DNA from: Roseinatronobacter domitianus | Lineage (GTDB): Bacteria > Pseudomonadota > Alphaproteobacteria > Rhodobacterales > Rhodobacteraceae | DNA: 64,000 nt | Assembly: GCF_023336755.1 (NCBI RefSeq) | Contig: NZ_JALZWP010000007.1 | Span: 1 to 64,000, forward strand | Direction: 5' to 3' | The notes under the pieces: model-generated | Told to the model about the DNA's origin: nothing | The model's input: the letters and a program-made list of their open reading frames with translations, nothing else | The model's database searches: none | In this document: positions 50,068-60,530 of the stretch, piece by piece | Position numbering within the stretch: position 1 is the stretch's first letter | How the letters are laid out: each line of letters opens with the position of its first letter | Program-made: the position numbers and the translations under genes

Positions 50068-50652
50068 ATGCCGAAGGTTGGAATGGAACCTATCAGGCGC
50101 GACGCGCTAATCAAAGCCGCTATTGTCGAGATCGGGCAGGCGGGGTCGCTGGATGTGACCGTCAGCCGGATCGCCAAGCGCGCGGGTATGTCGGCGGCGC
50201 TGGCGCATCATTATTTTGGCTCAAAAGAAGCAATGTTTCTGGCCGCCATGCGGCATGTGCTGTCGGTCTATGGTGCCGAAATCCGTGGCGCGCTGATCGC
50301 GTCCGACACGCCGCACGACCGCTTGCGCGCTCTGGTGCGGGTGTCTTTCACCGGCAGCAATTTCCGGCGCGAGGTCGTCGCCGCCTGGCTGAATTTCTAC
50401 GTTCTGGCGCAGCGGCAGGACGATGCCGCGCGGCTGCTGCGGATATATCAAGCCCGGCTGCGGTCGAACCTGCGCCACGCACTGCGGCCCTTGGTTGGCG
50501 CGCGTGCGGGCGATCTGGCCGATGGCGCGGCGGCGATGATTGACGGTGCCTATCTGCATGAAGCCCTTGGCACCGGAGAGCCGGACAGCGCGCGCGTCTG
50601 CGGGCAGGTGCAGGGCTGGCTAGAGGCCGCGATAGACGGAGGACAGTCATGA
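50068..50652 (+). CDS. betI: Choline-responsive repressor BetI (TetR family)
   Basis: A 194-residue TetR-type regulator. The N-terminal helix-turn-helix reads [28 protein letters not shown], typical of BetI. The C-terminal ligand domain has [14 protein letters not shown]. It represses choline uptake and oxidation genes until choline binds. The start is ATG 50068 with AAGGGG upstream. The stop overlaps the betB ATG by four bases. The candidate operator is in its own promoter, implying autoregulation. Confidence 0.94.
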   Translation: MPKVGMEPIRRDALIKAAIVEIGQAGSLDVTVSRIAKRAGMSAALAHHYFGSKEAMFLAAMRHVLSVYGAEIRGALIASDTPHDRLRALVRVSFTGSNFRREVVAAWLNFYVLAQRQDDAARLLRIYQARLRSNLRHALRPLVGARAGDLADGAAAMIDGAYLHEALGTGEPDSARVCGQVQGWLEAAIDGGQS

Positions 50653-52094
50653 GAGCACAACCCAAAGCCAGCCATTTCATCGGCGGTGTGTATGTCGAGG
50701 ATGACGCCGGCGCGGCGTTTCACAGTCATTATCCAGCAACCGGAGAGGTGATCGCCAAGCTCCATTCGGCCACGCCCGCGATTGTCGAGCGGGCCATGGC
50801 CGCCGCAGCAGATGCACAGGCCGACTGGGCCGCGCGCCTGCCTGTGGAGCGGGGCCGCATTTTGCAATGTGCCGCGCAGATCATGCGCGATCGAAACCAA
50901 GACTTGTCCGAGTTGGAAACGCTGGATACCGGCAAGCCGCTGCAAGAGACATTGGTGGCCGATGCGGCTTCCGGTGCGGATGCCTTGCAGTATTTTGCGG
51001 GTTTTGCGCCGACCGTGACGGGCCAGACCATCGCGCTTGGCCGCGACATGGCGTATACCTTGCGCGAGCCTTTGGGCGTCTGTGCTGGCATCGGTGCTTG
51101 GAACTATCCGATCCAGATTGCGGCCTGGAAAGCCGCGCCGGCCTTGGCGTTTGGCAATGCGCTGGTGTTCAAACCGTCCGAGGTGACGCCGCTTTCGGCG
51201 CTGGCCTTGGCCGAGATATTGCATGAAGCGGGCTTGCCCGCGGGGCTGTTCAACGTGGTGCAGGGCGCGAGCGATGTTGGCGCGGCGCTGGTGGGCGACA
51301 GCCGCGTCGCCAAGGTCTCGCTGACCGGGTCGGTGCCGACGGGCCGCAAGGTTTACGCGCAAGCCGCCGAGGGCATTCGCGCGGTCACGATGGAACTGGG
51401 CGGCAAATCGCCCCTGATCGTGTTCGAAGATGCTGATCTGGACAATGCCGTGGGCGCGGCGATGCTCGGGAATTTCTATTCCTCGGGGCAGATCTGCACC
51501 AATGGCACGCGGGTCTTCGTGGCGCGTTCGGTGCTGCGGCCGTTTCTGGAAAAACTGGCCGCGCGCACAGGGCGCATTGTTATGGGCGACCCGCTTGATG
51601 AAGCGACGCAGATGGGGCCGCTGGTCAGTGCTGCGCAGGCTGAGCGCGTGATGGGCTACATCGCGCGTGGGATTGCTGAAGGTGCACGGTTGGTTTGCGG
51701 TGGCAAATCGGCGGGCGGGTGGTTCGTTGAACCGACGGTGTTCGCCGATGTGACCGATGAGATGACCATCGCCCGCGAAGAAATTTTCGGGCCGGTGATG
51801 TCGGTGCTGGTGTTTGACGACGAGGACGAGGTCATCGCGCGCGCCAATGCAACCGAATACGGGCTGGCGGCGGGGGTGTTTACCCGCGACCTCACCCGCG
51901 CACACCGTGTTGTTGGGCGTTTGCAGGCAGGCACCTGTTGGATAAATGCCTATAATCTGACGCCGGTCGAAATGCCCTTCGGTGGCGTCAAGGCCAGCGG
52001 GGTCGGGCGCGAGAACGGGCACGCGGCCTTGGAGCACTATACGCGGGTCAAGTCGGTCTACCTGGGCATGGGGGATGTCGATGCGCCCTATTGA
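50649..52094 (+). CDS. betB: Betaine aldehyde dehydrogenase
   Basis: A 481-residue NAD(P)-dependent aldehyde dehydrogenase oxidising betaine aldehyde to glycine betaine. It has the N-terminal [12 protein letters not shown], the cofactor pocket [18 protein letters not shown], general-base Glu in [16 protein letters not shown] and catalytic Cys in [14 protein letters not shown]. The start overlaps betI. A terminator-like hairpin with four T follows (52146-52168) before betA, so betA may be partly uncoupled from betB. Confidence 0.96.
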   Translation: MRAQPKASHFIGGVYVEDDAGAAFHSHYPATGEVIAKLHSATPAIVERAMAAAADAQADWAARLPVERGRILQCAAQIMRDRNQDLSELETLDTGKPLQETLVADAASGADALQYFAGFAPTVTGQTIALGRDMAYTLREPLGVCAGIGAWNYPIQIAAWKAAPALAFGNALVFKPSEVTPLSALALAEILHEAGLPAGLFNVVQGASDVGAALVGDSRVAKVSLTGSVPTGRKVYAQAAEGIRAVTMELGGKSPLIVFEDADLDNAVGAAMLGNFYSSGQICTNGTRVFVARSVLRPFLEKLAARTGRIVMGDPLDEATQMGPLVSAAQAERVMGYIARGIAEGARLVCGGKSAGGWFVEPTVFADVTDEMTIAREEIFGPVMSVLVFDDEDEVIARANATEYGLAAGVFTRDLTRAHRVVGRLQAGTCWINAYNLTPVEMPFGGVKASGVGRENGHAALEHYTRVKSVYLGMGDVDAPY

Positions 52095-52113
52095 GCAGCC
52101 GCAACCAAATTGC

Positions 52114-52335
52114 CGCGCCTTGCGGCGCGCAGAGATGTGACGCTGGCCCGCCTGTCGGCGGGCGTTTTGCCCCACCGCTGTGTGGGGCGGCAGATGTCGT
52201 TATTTTGCTGAGAGGCGGTTCAGGGGCAGGTCTGCCCTGAACGCGCCATGTCAAGTGTAACGCTGTCCGGTCCGCGTCAAGGACAAGCCGCGCAAGCGCG
52301 GTCGCTGGCGCGATCCTTGACCCGGCCCGGACAGC
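52114..52335. other. Series of five hairpins between betB and betA
   Basis: Within 259 bases lie CGCGCC-TTGC-GGCGCG (52114-52129), GCCCGCC-TGTC-GGCGGGC followed by TTTT (52146-52168), GCCCCAC-N6-GTGGGGC (52169-52188), a TTCAGGG(G)CAG/CTGCCCTGAA stem (52219-52241) and a long stem GCTGTCCGG...CCGGACAGC with inner GTCAAGGA/TCCTTGAC (52262-52335) holding an inner CCGCGC/GCGCGG hairpin. The last ends 18 bases before the betA ATG. It may tune termination, RNA stability or betA translation. No ORF of note lies here. Confidence 0.6.
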
Positions 52336-52353
52336 TTTCGGAGCCTATGAGAC

Positions 52354-53991
52354 ATGCAGGCGGATTATGTGGTTGTGGGGGCTGGGTCTGGCGGATGCGC
52401 GGTGGCGTATCGGCTGGCAGAGGCCGGTCATTCGGTGATCGTGGTGGAAGCGGGTGGGTCGGATGCCGGCCCGTTCATCCAGATGCCGGGTGCTTTGTCC
52501 TATCCGATGAATATGGCGCGCTATGATTGGGGCTATCAGACGGAACCCGAGCCGCATTTGGGCGGGCGGCGTTTGGCGTGCCCGCGCGGGCGCGTTCTGG
52601 GCGGGTCGAGCAGCATTAACGGCATGGTCTACGTGCGCGGCCATGCGCGCGATTTCGACCATTGGGCCGATCAAGGCGCGGATGGCTGGCGCTTTGCCGA
52701 TGTGCTGCCCTATTTTCGCCGGATGGAGAATTGGCAGGCGGGTGCAAGCCCGTGGCGCGGGCAGGGTGGGCCGCTGCATGTGTCGCGGGGCAAGCGCGAG
52801 AACCCGTTGTTTGATGCCTTTGTCGAAGCCGGGCGGCAAGCCGGCTACCCTGTGACAGAAGATTACAACGGCGCGCAGCAGGAAGGGTTCGGCGCGATGG
52901 AGGCGACGATCCATCGTGGACAGCGCTGGTCCGCCGCGCGGGCCTATCTGCGCCCTGCCGTGGCGACGGGCCGGGTGCGTGTGGTGCGAGGGCTTGCCGC
53001 GCAGGTCTTGTTTGATGAGGCGAACCGCGCCATCGGGGTTGCGTTGCAGGATGGGCAGACCATCCATGCGCGCGCCGAGGTGGTGCTGGCCGCAAGCAGT
53101 ATAAACACACCGCAGATTTTGATGTTGTCGGGCATTGGCCCTGCCGCGCATCTGGCCGAACATGGGATCAAGCCGCGCGCCGACCGCGCGGGTGTGGGGC
53201 AGAACCTGCAAGACCATCTGGAACTTTATCTGCAATATGCGGCCAGCCAGCCCATTACGCTGTTCAAATATTGGAACCTGTTGGGCAAGGCTTGGGTTGG
53301 CGCGCAATGGTTGTTGGTGCGCAAAGGTCCGGGGGCGTCGAACCAGTTCGAGGCCTGCGCCTTCATCCGCTCGCGCGCGGGGGTCGAGTATCCTGACATT
53401 CAGTATCATTTTCTGCCAATTGCTGTGCGCTATGACGGGCAGGCCGTGGCCGAGGGGCATGGGTTTCAGACTCATGTCGGCCCCATGCGTTCTGTCAGTC
53501 GGGGTTGGGTCAAGCTGGCCAGCCCGCGCGCGCAGGACGCGCCGCGCATTTGTTTCAACTACATGAGCGACTCGCAGGATTGGGAGGATTTCCGTAGCTG
53601 TATTCGCCTGACGCGCGAGATCATGGGGCAGGCGGCCTTTGCGCCTTATTTGAAGTATGAAATCCAGCCGGGTGGCACTGTCCGGGATGATGCTGCACTG
53701 GATGCGTTCATCCGTGACCATGTGGAAAGCGCCTATCACCCTTGCGGCACAGCGCGGATGGGCCGGCCCGACGACCCGCTGGCGGTGGTGGACCCAGAGG
53801 GCCGTGTTATCGGGGTGGACAGGTTGCGCGTGGCCGACAGTTCTATCTTTCCGCGCATCCCTAACGGCAACCTGAATGCACCGTCGATCATGGTAGGCGA
53901 GAAAATCGCAGACCATATGCTGGGGCGCTGTCTGCCGCCGATGAATCTGGAACCTTGGACTGATCCCGATTGGGCGCGGCAGCAGCGCTGA
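52354..53991 (+). CDS. betA: Choline dehydrogenase
   Basis: A 545-residue FAD-dependent GMC oxidoreductase oxidising choline to betaine aldehyde. The FAD-binding N-terminus is [20 protein letters not shown] with the acidic [22 protein letters not shown] and [17 protein letters not shown] are the two GMC signatures. The catalytic His region is [10 protein letters not shown] with [16 protein letters not shown] ribosome-binding site precedes the ATG. It follows betB after the structured 259-base gap. Confidence 0.95.
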   Translation: MQADYVVVGAGSGGCAVAYRLAEAGHSVIVVEAGGSDAGPFIQMPGALSYPMNMARYDWGYQTEPEPHLGGRRLACPRGRVLGGSSSINGMVYVRGHARDFDHWADQGADGWRFADVLPYFRRMENWQAGASPWRGQGGPLHVSRGKRENPLFDAFVEAGRQAGYPVTEDYNGAQQEGFGAMEATIHRGQRWSAARAYLRPAVATGRVRVVRGLAAQVLFDEANRAIGVALQDGQTIHARAEVVLAASSINTPQILMLSGIGPAAHLAEHGIKPRADRAGVGQNLQDHLELYLQYAASQPITLFKYWNLLGKAWVGAQWLLVRKGPGASNQFEACAFIRSRAGVEYPDIQYHFLPIAVRYDGQAVAEGHGFQTHVGPMRSVSRGWVKLASPRAQDAPRICFNYMSDSQDWEDFRSCIRLTREIMGQAAFAPYLKYEIQPGGTVRDDAALDAFIRDHVESAYHPCGTARMGRPDDPLAVVDPEGRVIGVDRLRVADSSIFPRIPNGNLNAPSIMVGEKIADHMLGRCLPPMNLEPWTDPDWARQQR

Positions 53992-54120
53992 AATTTCTTG
54001 CAAATTTTCAACATCTGCTCAAGGATCGCGCAGAAGGTGGGGCGAATGCAGGCATCAGACTTGCACAGCCCCGCTGTGCATGCGCTGCTGCGTTATCAAG
54101 AATCCGACAGGAGAATGACC

Positions 54121-55125
54121 ATGTTCTACAAATCCGTGACTGCCGCCTTTGGGCTTAGCCTGGTGGCTGCCGCCGCGCAGGCGCAAACTTCCATGCCCTT
54201 TGCGCTGGATTGGCGTTTCGAGGGCCCGTCTGCCCCTTATTTCGTGGCCATCGACAAGGGTTATTTCGCCGATGCCGGTCTGGAGGTAGAAGTTACCGCA
54301 GGTCAAGGTAGTCTGGATGCGATCCCGAAAGTCGCAACCGGCGCCTTCCCCGTGGGCTTTGCCGACATGAATAGTCTTATCAAGTTTCTGGACCAGAACC
54401 CCGGCGCGCCCGTGATTGGCGCCATGATGGTCTATGACAAGCCGCCCTTCGCCATCGTGGGCCGGAAATCCCTGGGCGTCGAAACCCCGTCCGACCTGGA
54501 AGGAAAGGTGCTGGGCGCGCCGCCGCCCGATGGTGCCTGGGCGCAATGGCCGATCTTCGTGGCCGAAACCGGGATTGATGCAGCTGCCGTCACCGTGGAA
54601 CCCGTCGGTTTCCCAACGCGAGAGCCGTCGCTGGCCGAAGGCACCGTGGATGCTGTCACCGGCTTCAGCTTCACGTCTTTCCTGAACACTGTGCGCCTTG
54701 GTGTGCCCGAGGATGACGTGTCGGTCATTCTGATGGCGGATCATGGCGTGGACCTGTATGGCAACGTCATTATCGTGAACACCGATTTTGCCGCCGAAAA
54801 CCCGGACTCCGTAAGCGCGTTTCTGGATGCGGTTGCCAAGGGCATGGTCGACACAATCGCAGACCCCGCCGCCGCAATCGAAAGCCTTGCCGCGCGCAAC
54901 CCCGCCATGGATGCGGAACTGGAACTTCGCCGTCTGGAACTGGCGCTCGAAGCCAATATCGTGACCGATGCGGTGCGCGCCAATGGCATGGGTTTGATCG
55001 ATGATGCCCGTTTTGCCAATGCGCTGGAACAGATCGCGCTGACCTACGAATACCAGACAACGCCGGATGCGAGCCTGTATTTCACCGATGCTTACCTGCC
55101 CGAAGGTGGGTTCAAGCTGGATTGA
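54121..55125 (+). CDS. NitT/TauT-type ABC transporter substrate-binding protein
   Basis: A 334-residue periplasmic protein of the NMT1/SsuA fold. A signal peptide ends VAAAAQAQ. The domain has the typical YFVAIDKGYFADAGLEVEV and GQGSLDAIPKVATGAFPVGFADMNS ligand-site segments. The substrate may be a sulfonate, nitrate, a pyrimidine or similar, and cannot be called. ATG 54121 sits seven bases from AGGAG. ATG 54115 is too close to it. It is the first gene of an ABC operon, 51 bp before the ATPase gene. Confidence 0.87.
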   Translation: MFYKSVTAAFGLSLVAAAAQAQTSMPFALDWRFEGPSAPYFVAIDKGYFADAGLEVEVTAGQGSLDAIPKVATGAFPVGFADMNSLIKFLDQNPGAPVIGAMMVYDKPPFAIVGRKSLGVETPSDLEGKVLGAPPPDGAWAQWPIFVAETGIDAAAVTVEPVGFPTREPSLAEGTVDAVTGFSFTSFLNTVRLGVPEDDVSVILMADHGVDLYGNVIIVNTDFAAENPDSVSAFLDAVAKGMVDTIADPAAAIESLAARNPAMDAELELRRLELALEANIVTDAVRANGMGLIDDARFANALEQIALTYEYQTTPDASLYFTDAYLPEGGFKLD

Positions 55126-55176
55126 TTGGGCGGAGGGCCGGTGCATGACACCGGCCCTCTTCGCGTTGGGGGCTGA

Positions 55177-55968
55177 ATGGAAAACCTGATTGAAATAAAA
55201 GGCGTGCGCCACGCCTACAGCACCGATGCCGGGCCGTTGCCGGTTCTGGACGGGCTGGAAATAGCTGTGCCCGAAGGGGGCTTCGTTGCCGTTGTTGGGC
55301 CGTCGGGTTGCGGGAAATCCACCCTGACCCGGCTGATCGCGGGATTGATGAAGCCCGACCATGGCGAGGTCTGGTTGCATGGCGAGCGCGTCAAAGGGCC
55401 TCGGTCGACCGTGGGCATGGCGTTTCAGAACCCGGTTTTGCTGGAATGGCGCAGCATTCTGAAAAACGTGCTGCTGCCGTTGGAAATCGTGCCTTCGAAA
55501 CTGTCGAAGAAGGAGGCCGAAGATCGGGCACGCTTTTTGTTGGCGCTTGTGGGGCTGGAAGGGTTCGAGGATAAACGCCCGTCGGAACTTTCCGGCGGGA
55601 TGCGTCAACGTGCAAGCCTGTGCCGTGCGTTGATTCATCAGCCAGAGGTGTTGATCCTTGATGAACCTTTCGGCGCTTTGGATGCCTTCACCCGTGAAGA
55701 CCTGTGGCAGACCATGCATAAGGTGAAGGAACGCGAACCCTTCACCGGTGTGTTGATCACGCATGATCTGCGCGAATCGATCTTTCTGGCCGATCAGGTC
55801 GTCGTGCTGTCGGGTCGTCCTGCGAAAACGCAATATGTGCTGGATATTCCACGCAACGCGGCGCCCACGCTGGATGATCTCTATACGCCCGAAGCTGCGG
55901 AACAGCTTAACATCTTGCGTCATCAAATTCAGGTCGCCCAAGGCCGCACCACGGAGGGCGCGGCATGA
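55177..55968 (+). CDS. NitT/TauT-type ABC transporter ATP-binding protein
   Basis: A 263-residue ABC ATPase. Walker A is GPSGCGKSTLTRLI, the signature is LSGGMRQRASLCRALI, Walker B is LILDEPFGALD and the switch is LITHD. It is closest in style to SsuB/TauB/ThiZ. The stop overlaps the permease ATG by four bases. There is no fused regulatory domain. Confidence 0.9.
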   Translation: MENLIEIKGVRHAYSTDAGPLPVLDGLEIAVPEGGFVAVVGPSGCGKSTLTRLIAGLMKPDHGEVWLHGERVKGPRSTVGMAFQNPVLLEWRSILKNVLLPLEIVPSKLSKKEAEDRARFLLALVGLEGFEDKRPSELSGGMRQRASLCRALIHQPEVLILDEPFGALDAFTREDLWQTMHKVKEREPFTGVLITHDLRESIFLADQVVVLSGRPAKTQYVLDIPRNAAPTLDDLYTPEAAEQLNILRHQIQVAQGRTTEGAA

Positions 55969-56732
55969 ACAAGCATGTCCAAGCCGTCGCCGTGCCACTG
56001 ATCGCGGTTGTGGTATTTCTGATATTCTGGGAATTGCTGGTCTGGGCCAATGGTTGGCCAACCTTCAAGATGGCGGCACCGTCTGACCTGCCCGCCGCTT
56101 ATATCCGCTATTGGGATCTGTTCCTGACGATGGGCTGGCAAACCCTGTGGCGCACCATTCTGGGGCTGTTGCTGGCCGTTGTATTCGGCACGCTTCTGGG
56201 CATGGTCATGGGCTTTTCGCGGATCATGCGCGATGCGCTTTACCCGCTGCTGGTGGGCTTCAACGCCATTCCCAAGGCGACCGTGGTTCCCATTGTGGCG
56301 CTTATGTTCGTAGGCCAGCATGATTTCAACACGGTGCTTCTGGCCTTCATCATCTCGTTCTTTCCAATTGCGGTGTCCGTCAGCATTGGCCTCTCCACGC
56401 TCGAACCCGAATACCGCGACATCCTGCGCTCGCTTGGCGCGTCACAAGCGACAATCTTCTGGAAAATCGCGCTGCCAAAGACGCTGCCGGAATTCTTCGG
56501 GGCGCTGAAAGTGGCGGTCACGCTGGCCTTTATCGGCACGAACCTGATGGAAATCGTCAGCCCGCATGGGCGCGGCTTGGGCGCTCTGTTCGATAGCGGC
56601 CGCACCAATTCCGACTTCCCGCTCATGTTCGCGGTGCTGATCGCTTTGGCCTTCCTTGGGATTGTGCTTTACTACATCGTTGTCGCACTCGAAAAAATCT
56701 TCGCGGGCTGGGCCGAACGCACCCCTGGCTAG
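55965..56732 (+). CDS. NitT/TauT-type ABC transporter permease
   Basis: A 255-residue inner-membrane permease of the SsuC/TauC family with about six helices. The coupling loop is ILRSLGASQATIFWKIALPKTLPEFF. Its gene overlaps the ATPase gene and ends the operon. A strong hairpin plus T-run lies 90 bases downstream, before the convergent icd gene. Confidence 0.9.
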   Translation: MNKHVQAVAVPLIAVVVFLIFWELLVWANGWPTFKMAAPSDLPAAYIRYWDLFLTMGWQTLWRTILGLLLAVVFGTLLGMVMGFSRIMRDALYPLLVGFNAIPKATVVPIVALMFVGQHDFNTVLLAFIISFFPIAVSVSIGLSTLEPEYRDILRSLGASQATIFWKIALPKTLPEFFGALKVAVTLAFIGTNLMEIVSPHGRGLGALFDSGRTNSDFPLMFAVLIALAFLGIVLYYIVVALEKIFAGWAERTPG

Positions 56733-56766
56733 TGTTTCATCCTTGCCTAAATATCCTGGGGTGAAT

Positions 56767-56847
56767 GGGGCCGTCAGGCCCCAGAGGGGCAAAGCCCCCA
56801 AACCGCAAACAATCACGCAAAAAGGCGGCCCTTGGGCCGCCTTTTTT
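56767..56847. terminator. Bidirectional terminator between ABC operon and icd
   Basis: Three hairpins follow the permease stop: GGGGCC-GTCA-GGCCCC, GGGGC-AAA-GCCCC, and AAAAAGGCGGCCC-TT-GGGCCGCCTTTTTT (56819-56847). The last has A-tract and T-tract flanks, so it can end transcription in both directions. Confidence 0.88.
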
Positions 56848-56869
56848 CCGTTTGATCACATCCGGCAAT

Positions 56870-59077
56870 TCAGCCGATAATCGTGTTCAGCGTGGCCGAC
56901 GGGCGCATGATTGCCGCAGTTTTGGCAGGGTCGTTGTGGAAGTACCCGCCGGTATCGACAGGAGCGCCACGTCCTGCGTGCAATTCCGCCAGGATGGTTG
57001 CTTCCTTCGCAGCCAGTTCCGCCGCGATGGGCGTGAAATGCGCGGCCATCTCTGCATCCTCCGACTGTGCGGCAAGGGCTTCGGCCCAATAGCGCGCGAA
57101 CCAGTAATGGCTGTCGCGGTTGTCGGGCTGGCCCGCCTTGCGACCGGGCGAACGATCATTGTCCAGCACGCCTTGCGTGGCCAGTTCCACGGCATTTCCC
57201 AAGACCCGCGCTTTGGCATTGCCCTTGGCATCGGCGAGGAACTTGAAAGATTCACCCAGTGCGCAGAACTCACCAAGGCTGTCCCAGCGCAGATGGTTTT
57301 CGCCCTGCAACTGCTGCACATGCTTGGGGGCAGAGCCGCCGGCGCCGGTCTCGAACATCCCGCCGCCTTGCATCAGTTTGACGATGGACAGCATCTTGGC
57401 GCTGGTCGCCAGTTCCAGAATGGGGAACAGGTCGGTCAGGTAGTCGCGCAGCACGTTGCCGGTAATGGCGATGGTGTTTTCGCCCTTGGTGATCGTCTCC
57501 AGTGACGCTCGGGTCGCTTCACGCGGAGCCATGATCTCGAACTTGTCAGAGACGCCCTTGGCCTCGAGGATCGGTTTCACCAGCTTGATAAGCTCTGCGT
57601 CATGCGCGCGGCTCGCATCCAGCCAGAAGATCGCGCGATAGCCGGTGTCGGCCTGCCGTGCGATCGCCAGGTTCACCCAATCCTCGATCGGGGCTTTGCG
57701 CGCGCTGGCAGAGCGCCAGATATCGCCCTTCTCAACCTCGTGCTCATGCAAGACCGTGCCATCGTCCAGCACCATACGCACCACGCCAGCGGCGGGAATT
57801 TCGAACGTGGTCGGGTGACTGCCGTATTCTTCGGCCTTTTGCGCCATCAGGCCAATGTTCTGCACGGTTCCGGCGGTGGCGGGGTTCAGCGCGCCATTGG
57901 ATTGGAAGAAGCGGATCGCTTCATCATAAACCGTTGCGTAAGAACTGTCGGGGATAACGCAATTTGCGTCATGCTCTGCCCCGTCCGGCCCCCAGCCCTT
58001 GCCGCCTGCGCGGATCAGCGCGGGCATAGAGGCATCGATTATGACATCCGAGGGCACATGCAGGTTGGTGATGCCGCGGTCGCTGTCAACCATATACATC
58101 GGCGGACGGGCATCGCGGCAGGCGTCGATTGCGGCCATGATGTCGGCGCGATCCTTGACCCGCTCCAACAGGTCGCCCAGTCCGGAATTCGGATTCACGC
58201 CCAAGGCGTCCATGTCATCGCCGAACTGTTCGAACACCGGGGCAAGCCACGCCTTGACCGCGTGGCCAAATATGATGGGGTCGCTGACCTTCATCATCGT
58301 CGCTTTCATGTGCAACGAGAACAGCGTGCCTTCGGCTTTGGTTTTCTCGATTTCATCCGAAAGGAACGCGCCCAATGCCTTGGCCGACATGAAGGTGGCA
58401 TCAACCACCGTGCCTGCCGGGTAGCTGACAGCATCTTTCAACACGGTTTGCGTGCCGTCCAGCGCCACATGGTCGATGGTAGCAATGCCGGGCTGCGCCA
58501 GTGTGACAGACCGTTCGTTGCTGAAGAAATCGCCTGCGCTCATCGTGGCGACACGGGTTTTGCTACCTGCTGCCCATTTGCCCATGCGGTGGGGGTTGGC
58601 CTGGGCGAATTTCTTGACAGCGGCGGCGGCGCGGCGGTCAGAGTTGCCCTCGCGCAGCACCGGGTTGACGGCAGAGCCCTTGATCGTGTCATAGCGCGCG
58701 CGGATTTCCTTCTCGGCATCGGTCGCAGGCGCTTCGGGATAGTCGGGCAAGGCGTAGCCTTGGGACTGCAGCTCGCGCACAGCCGCCACAAGCTGCGGAA
58801 CAGAGGCCGAGATATTCGGCAGCTTGATGACATTGGCTTCCGGAGTTTTCACCAATTCGCCCAGTTCTGCCAGATCGTCGCTGATGCGCTGCTCTTCGGT
58901 CAGAAAATCCGGGAAGGTCGCCAGAATACGGCCTGCCAAGGAAATATCCTTGGTGCCGACGCTGACACCGGCCGCCGCTGCGAAGCGCTCGATAATCGGC
59001 AGCAGCGAGGCTGAGGCCAATTCGGGGGCCTCGTCCACCTTGGTATAGATAATGTCGGGAATGGTCTGGTCGGTCAT
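56870..59077 (-). CDS. icd: NADP-dependent isocitrate dehydrogenase, monomeric
   Basis: A 735-residue monomeric-type enzyme oxidising isocitrate to 2-oxoglutarate in the citric acid cycle. Family blocks include [14 protein letters not shown] at the N-terminus, [22 protein letters not shown] and WASGKxP-like NADP-contact regions later. Length (about 740) distinguishes it from the dimeric 400-residue type. The start is ATG 59077 ([13 protein letters not shown]). The frame upstream to 59317 translates repeat DNA. A REP-like palindrome pair lies between icd and leuB. Confidence 0.95.
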   Translation of the reverse strand: MTDQTIPDIIYTKVDEAPELASASLLPIIERFAAAAGVSVGTKDISLAGRILATFPDFLTEEQRISDDLAELGELVKTPEANVIKLPNISASVPQLVAAVRELQSQGYALPDYPEAPATDAEKEIRARYDTIKGSAVNPVLREGNSDRRAAAAVKKFAQANPHRMGKWAAGSKTRVATMSAGDFFSNERSVTLAQPGIATIDHVALDGTQTVLKDAVSYPAGTVVDATFMSAKALGAFLSDEIEKTKAEGTLFSLHMKATMMKVSDPIIFGHAVKAWLAPVFEQFGDDMDALGVNPNSGLGDLLERVKDRADIMAAIDACRDARPPMYMVDSDRGITNLHVPSDVIIDASMPALIRAGGKGWGPDGAEHDANCVIPDSSYATVYDEAIRFFQSNGALNPATAGTVQNIGLMAQKAEEYGSHPTTFEIPAAGVVRMVLDDGTVLHEHEVEKGDIWRSASARKAPIEDWVNLAIARQADTGYRAIFWLDASRAHDAELIKLVKPILEAKGVSDKFEIMAPREATRASLETITKGENTIAITGNVLRDYLTDLFPILELATSAKMLSIVKLMQGGGMFETGAGGSAPKHVQQLQGENHLRWDSLGEFCALGESFKFLADAKGNAKARVLGNAVELATQGVLDNDRSPGRKAGQPDNRDSHYWFARYWAEALAAQSEDAEMAAHFTPIAAELAAKEATILAELHAGRGAPVDTGGYFHNDPAKTAAIMRPSATLNTIIG

Positions 59078-59202
59078 GTGCAGCCCCTCTTGTAAATCTG
59101 GGCGCACCATAGGGCGTTTTGCGCCCAAGGTAAACAGTGCACAATGGTATACCGAGCGCTTTTCTCCGCAGATTTGGCGTTTTTTCGGCGGTGCAGCAAA
59201 AA

Positions 59203-59271
59203 GGCCCCGGATCAAGTCCGGGGCCATCCGCCCGACACTCCGTGACGCGCGCCCCGGACTTGATCCGGGGC
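59203..59271. repeat. Paired REP-like palindromes
   Basis: GGCCCCGGA-TCAAG-TCCGGGGCC (59203-59225) and GCCCCGGA-CTTGA-TCCGGGGC (59251-59271), inverted relative to each other, in the icd-leuB gap. They are the same element as 13306-13326 in the serC-serA gap. Confidence 0.85.
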
Positions 59272-59288
59272 CTCTTGGTCGGCGTGCC

Positions 59289-60395
59289 TTACAGGCTGGC
59301 GTCCAGCGCCGCGACAATCGCGTCGCCCATCCCAGAGGTCGAGACCGGCACGCCGCCCTCCGGCCCCATCAGGTCTGCCGTGCGCAGGCCATCGGCCAGA
59401 ACCTGTTCGACCGCGCGTTCCACGCGGGTCGCCTCATCCCCCAGATCAAAGCTATAGCGCAATGCCATCGCAAAGCTGAGGATGCAGGCAATCGGGTTTG
59501 CCTTGCCCTGGCCTGCAATATCGGGGGCAGACCCGTGCACCGGCTCATACAGCGCCTTGGGTCGGCCATTTGCCATTGGTGCGCCAAGGCTGGCCGAGGG
59601 CAACATGCCCAAGCTGCCGGTCAGCATGGCGGCAAGGTCAGACAACAGATCACCGAACAGGTTATCGGTCACGATCACATCGAACTGCTTGGGCCAGCGC
59701 GTCAGCTGCATCGCGCCCGCATCGGCATACATGTGGCTCAACTCTACATCCGGATATTCCGCATCGTGGATTTCCTGCACCACATCGCGCCACAGAATGC
59801 CTGATTCCATGACATTGGCCTTCTCCATGGAGCAGACCTTGTTGCCGCGCTTGCGGGCCATTTCGAACGCCGAGCGCGCAACGCGGGCGATTTCCGATTC
59901 GGTATACCGCTGGGTGTTGATGCCGACGCGCTCATTGCCTTCCTTGTGAATGCCGCGCGGCTCACCGAAATAGACCCCGCTGGTCAATTCGCGGATAATC
60001 ATGATGTCCAGACCGGCGACGACCTCTTGCTTCAGGCTGCTGAAGTCGGACAAAGCGTCGAAACACTGCGCCGGGCGCAGGTTGGCGTACAGGTCCATTT
60101 CCTTGCGCAGGCGCAGCAACCCGCGCTCTGGTTTTACGCTGAAATCCAGCACATCATATTTGGGGCCACCCACGGCCCCCAGAAGCACCGCATCCACCTC
60201 TTGCGCCTTGGCCATCGTGTCGTCATGCAAGGGCGTGCCGTGCTTGTCATAGGCCGCGCCGCCGACCAGATCCTCGGACACATCAAAGTCCAGCCCGCGC
60301 TTGGCGCCCATCCAGTCGATGATCTTGCGGACTTCGGCCATAACCTCTGGGCCAATGCCGTCGCCGGGCAGGATAAGCAGGGAAGGGGTGGTCAT
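59289..60395 (-). CDS. leuB: 3-isopropylmalate dehydrogenase
   Basis: A 368-residue NAD-dependent decarboxylating dehydrogenase of leucine synthesis. The N-terminal [12 protein letters not shown], the substrate loop [27 protein letters not shown] with the catalytic Lys, and [22 protein letters not shown] (metal Asp residues) are all present. The other leu genes are not in the window. It is transcribed in the same direction as icd but separated from it by a 211-bp gap with REP-like repeats. Confidence 0.97.
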   Translation of the reverse strand: MTTPSLLILPGDGIGPEVMAEVRKIIDWMGAKRGLDFDVSEDLVGGAAYDKHGTPLHDDTMAKAQEVDAVLLGAVGGPKYDVLDFSVKPERGLLRLRKEMDLYANLRPAQCFDALSDFSSLKQEVVAGLDIMIIRELTSGVYFGEPRGIHKEGNERVGINTQRYTESEIARVARSAFEMARKRGNKVCSMEKANVMESGILWRDVVQEIHDAEYPDVELSHMYADAGAMQLTRWPKQFDVIVTDNLFGDLLSDLAAMLTGSLGMLPSASLGAPMANGRPKALYEPVHGSAPDIAGQGKANPIACILSFAMALRYSFDLGDEATRVERAVEQVLADGLRTADLMGPEGGVPVSTSGMGDAIVAALDASL

Positions 60396-60530
60396 GGGCG
60401 TGTCCTCTGGTCTGAACTGTTGCCCATTCGCTAGCCCCTGACCGCAGGGGCGTCAAGTTGGCCTAAGGGCGATTGTGACTGCGCGGGGCCGTGTTAGACA
60501 GGAAAAACAGGCAAAAGAGACGGTGCAATC

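Noticed and set aside
50550-52175. 541-codon minus-strand ORF opposite betB
   Set aside because: Antisense shadow of a GC-rich aldehyde dehydrogenase gene.
53992-54120. TPP riboswitch before the NitT/TauT operon
   Set aside because: No THI-box core (CUGAGA with its partner) is visible in the leader.
54055-56061. 668-codon minus-strand ORF opposite the ABC operon
   Set aside because: Spans two genes of the other strand, with no domain recognisable.
57602-59014. 470-codon plus-strand ORF opposite icd
   Set aside because: Antisense shadow. The isocitrate dehydrogenase frame is full-length and conserved.
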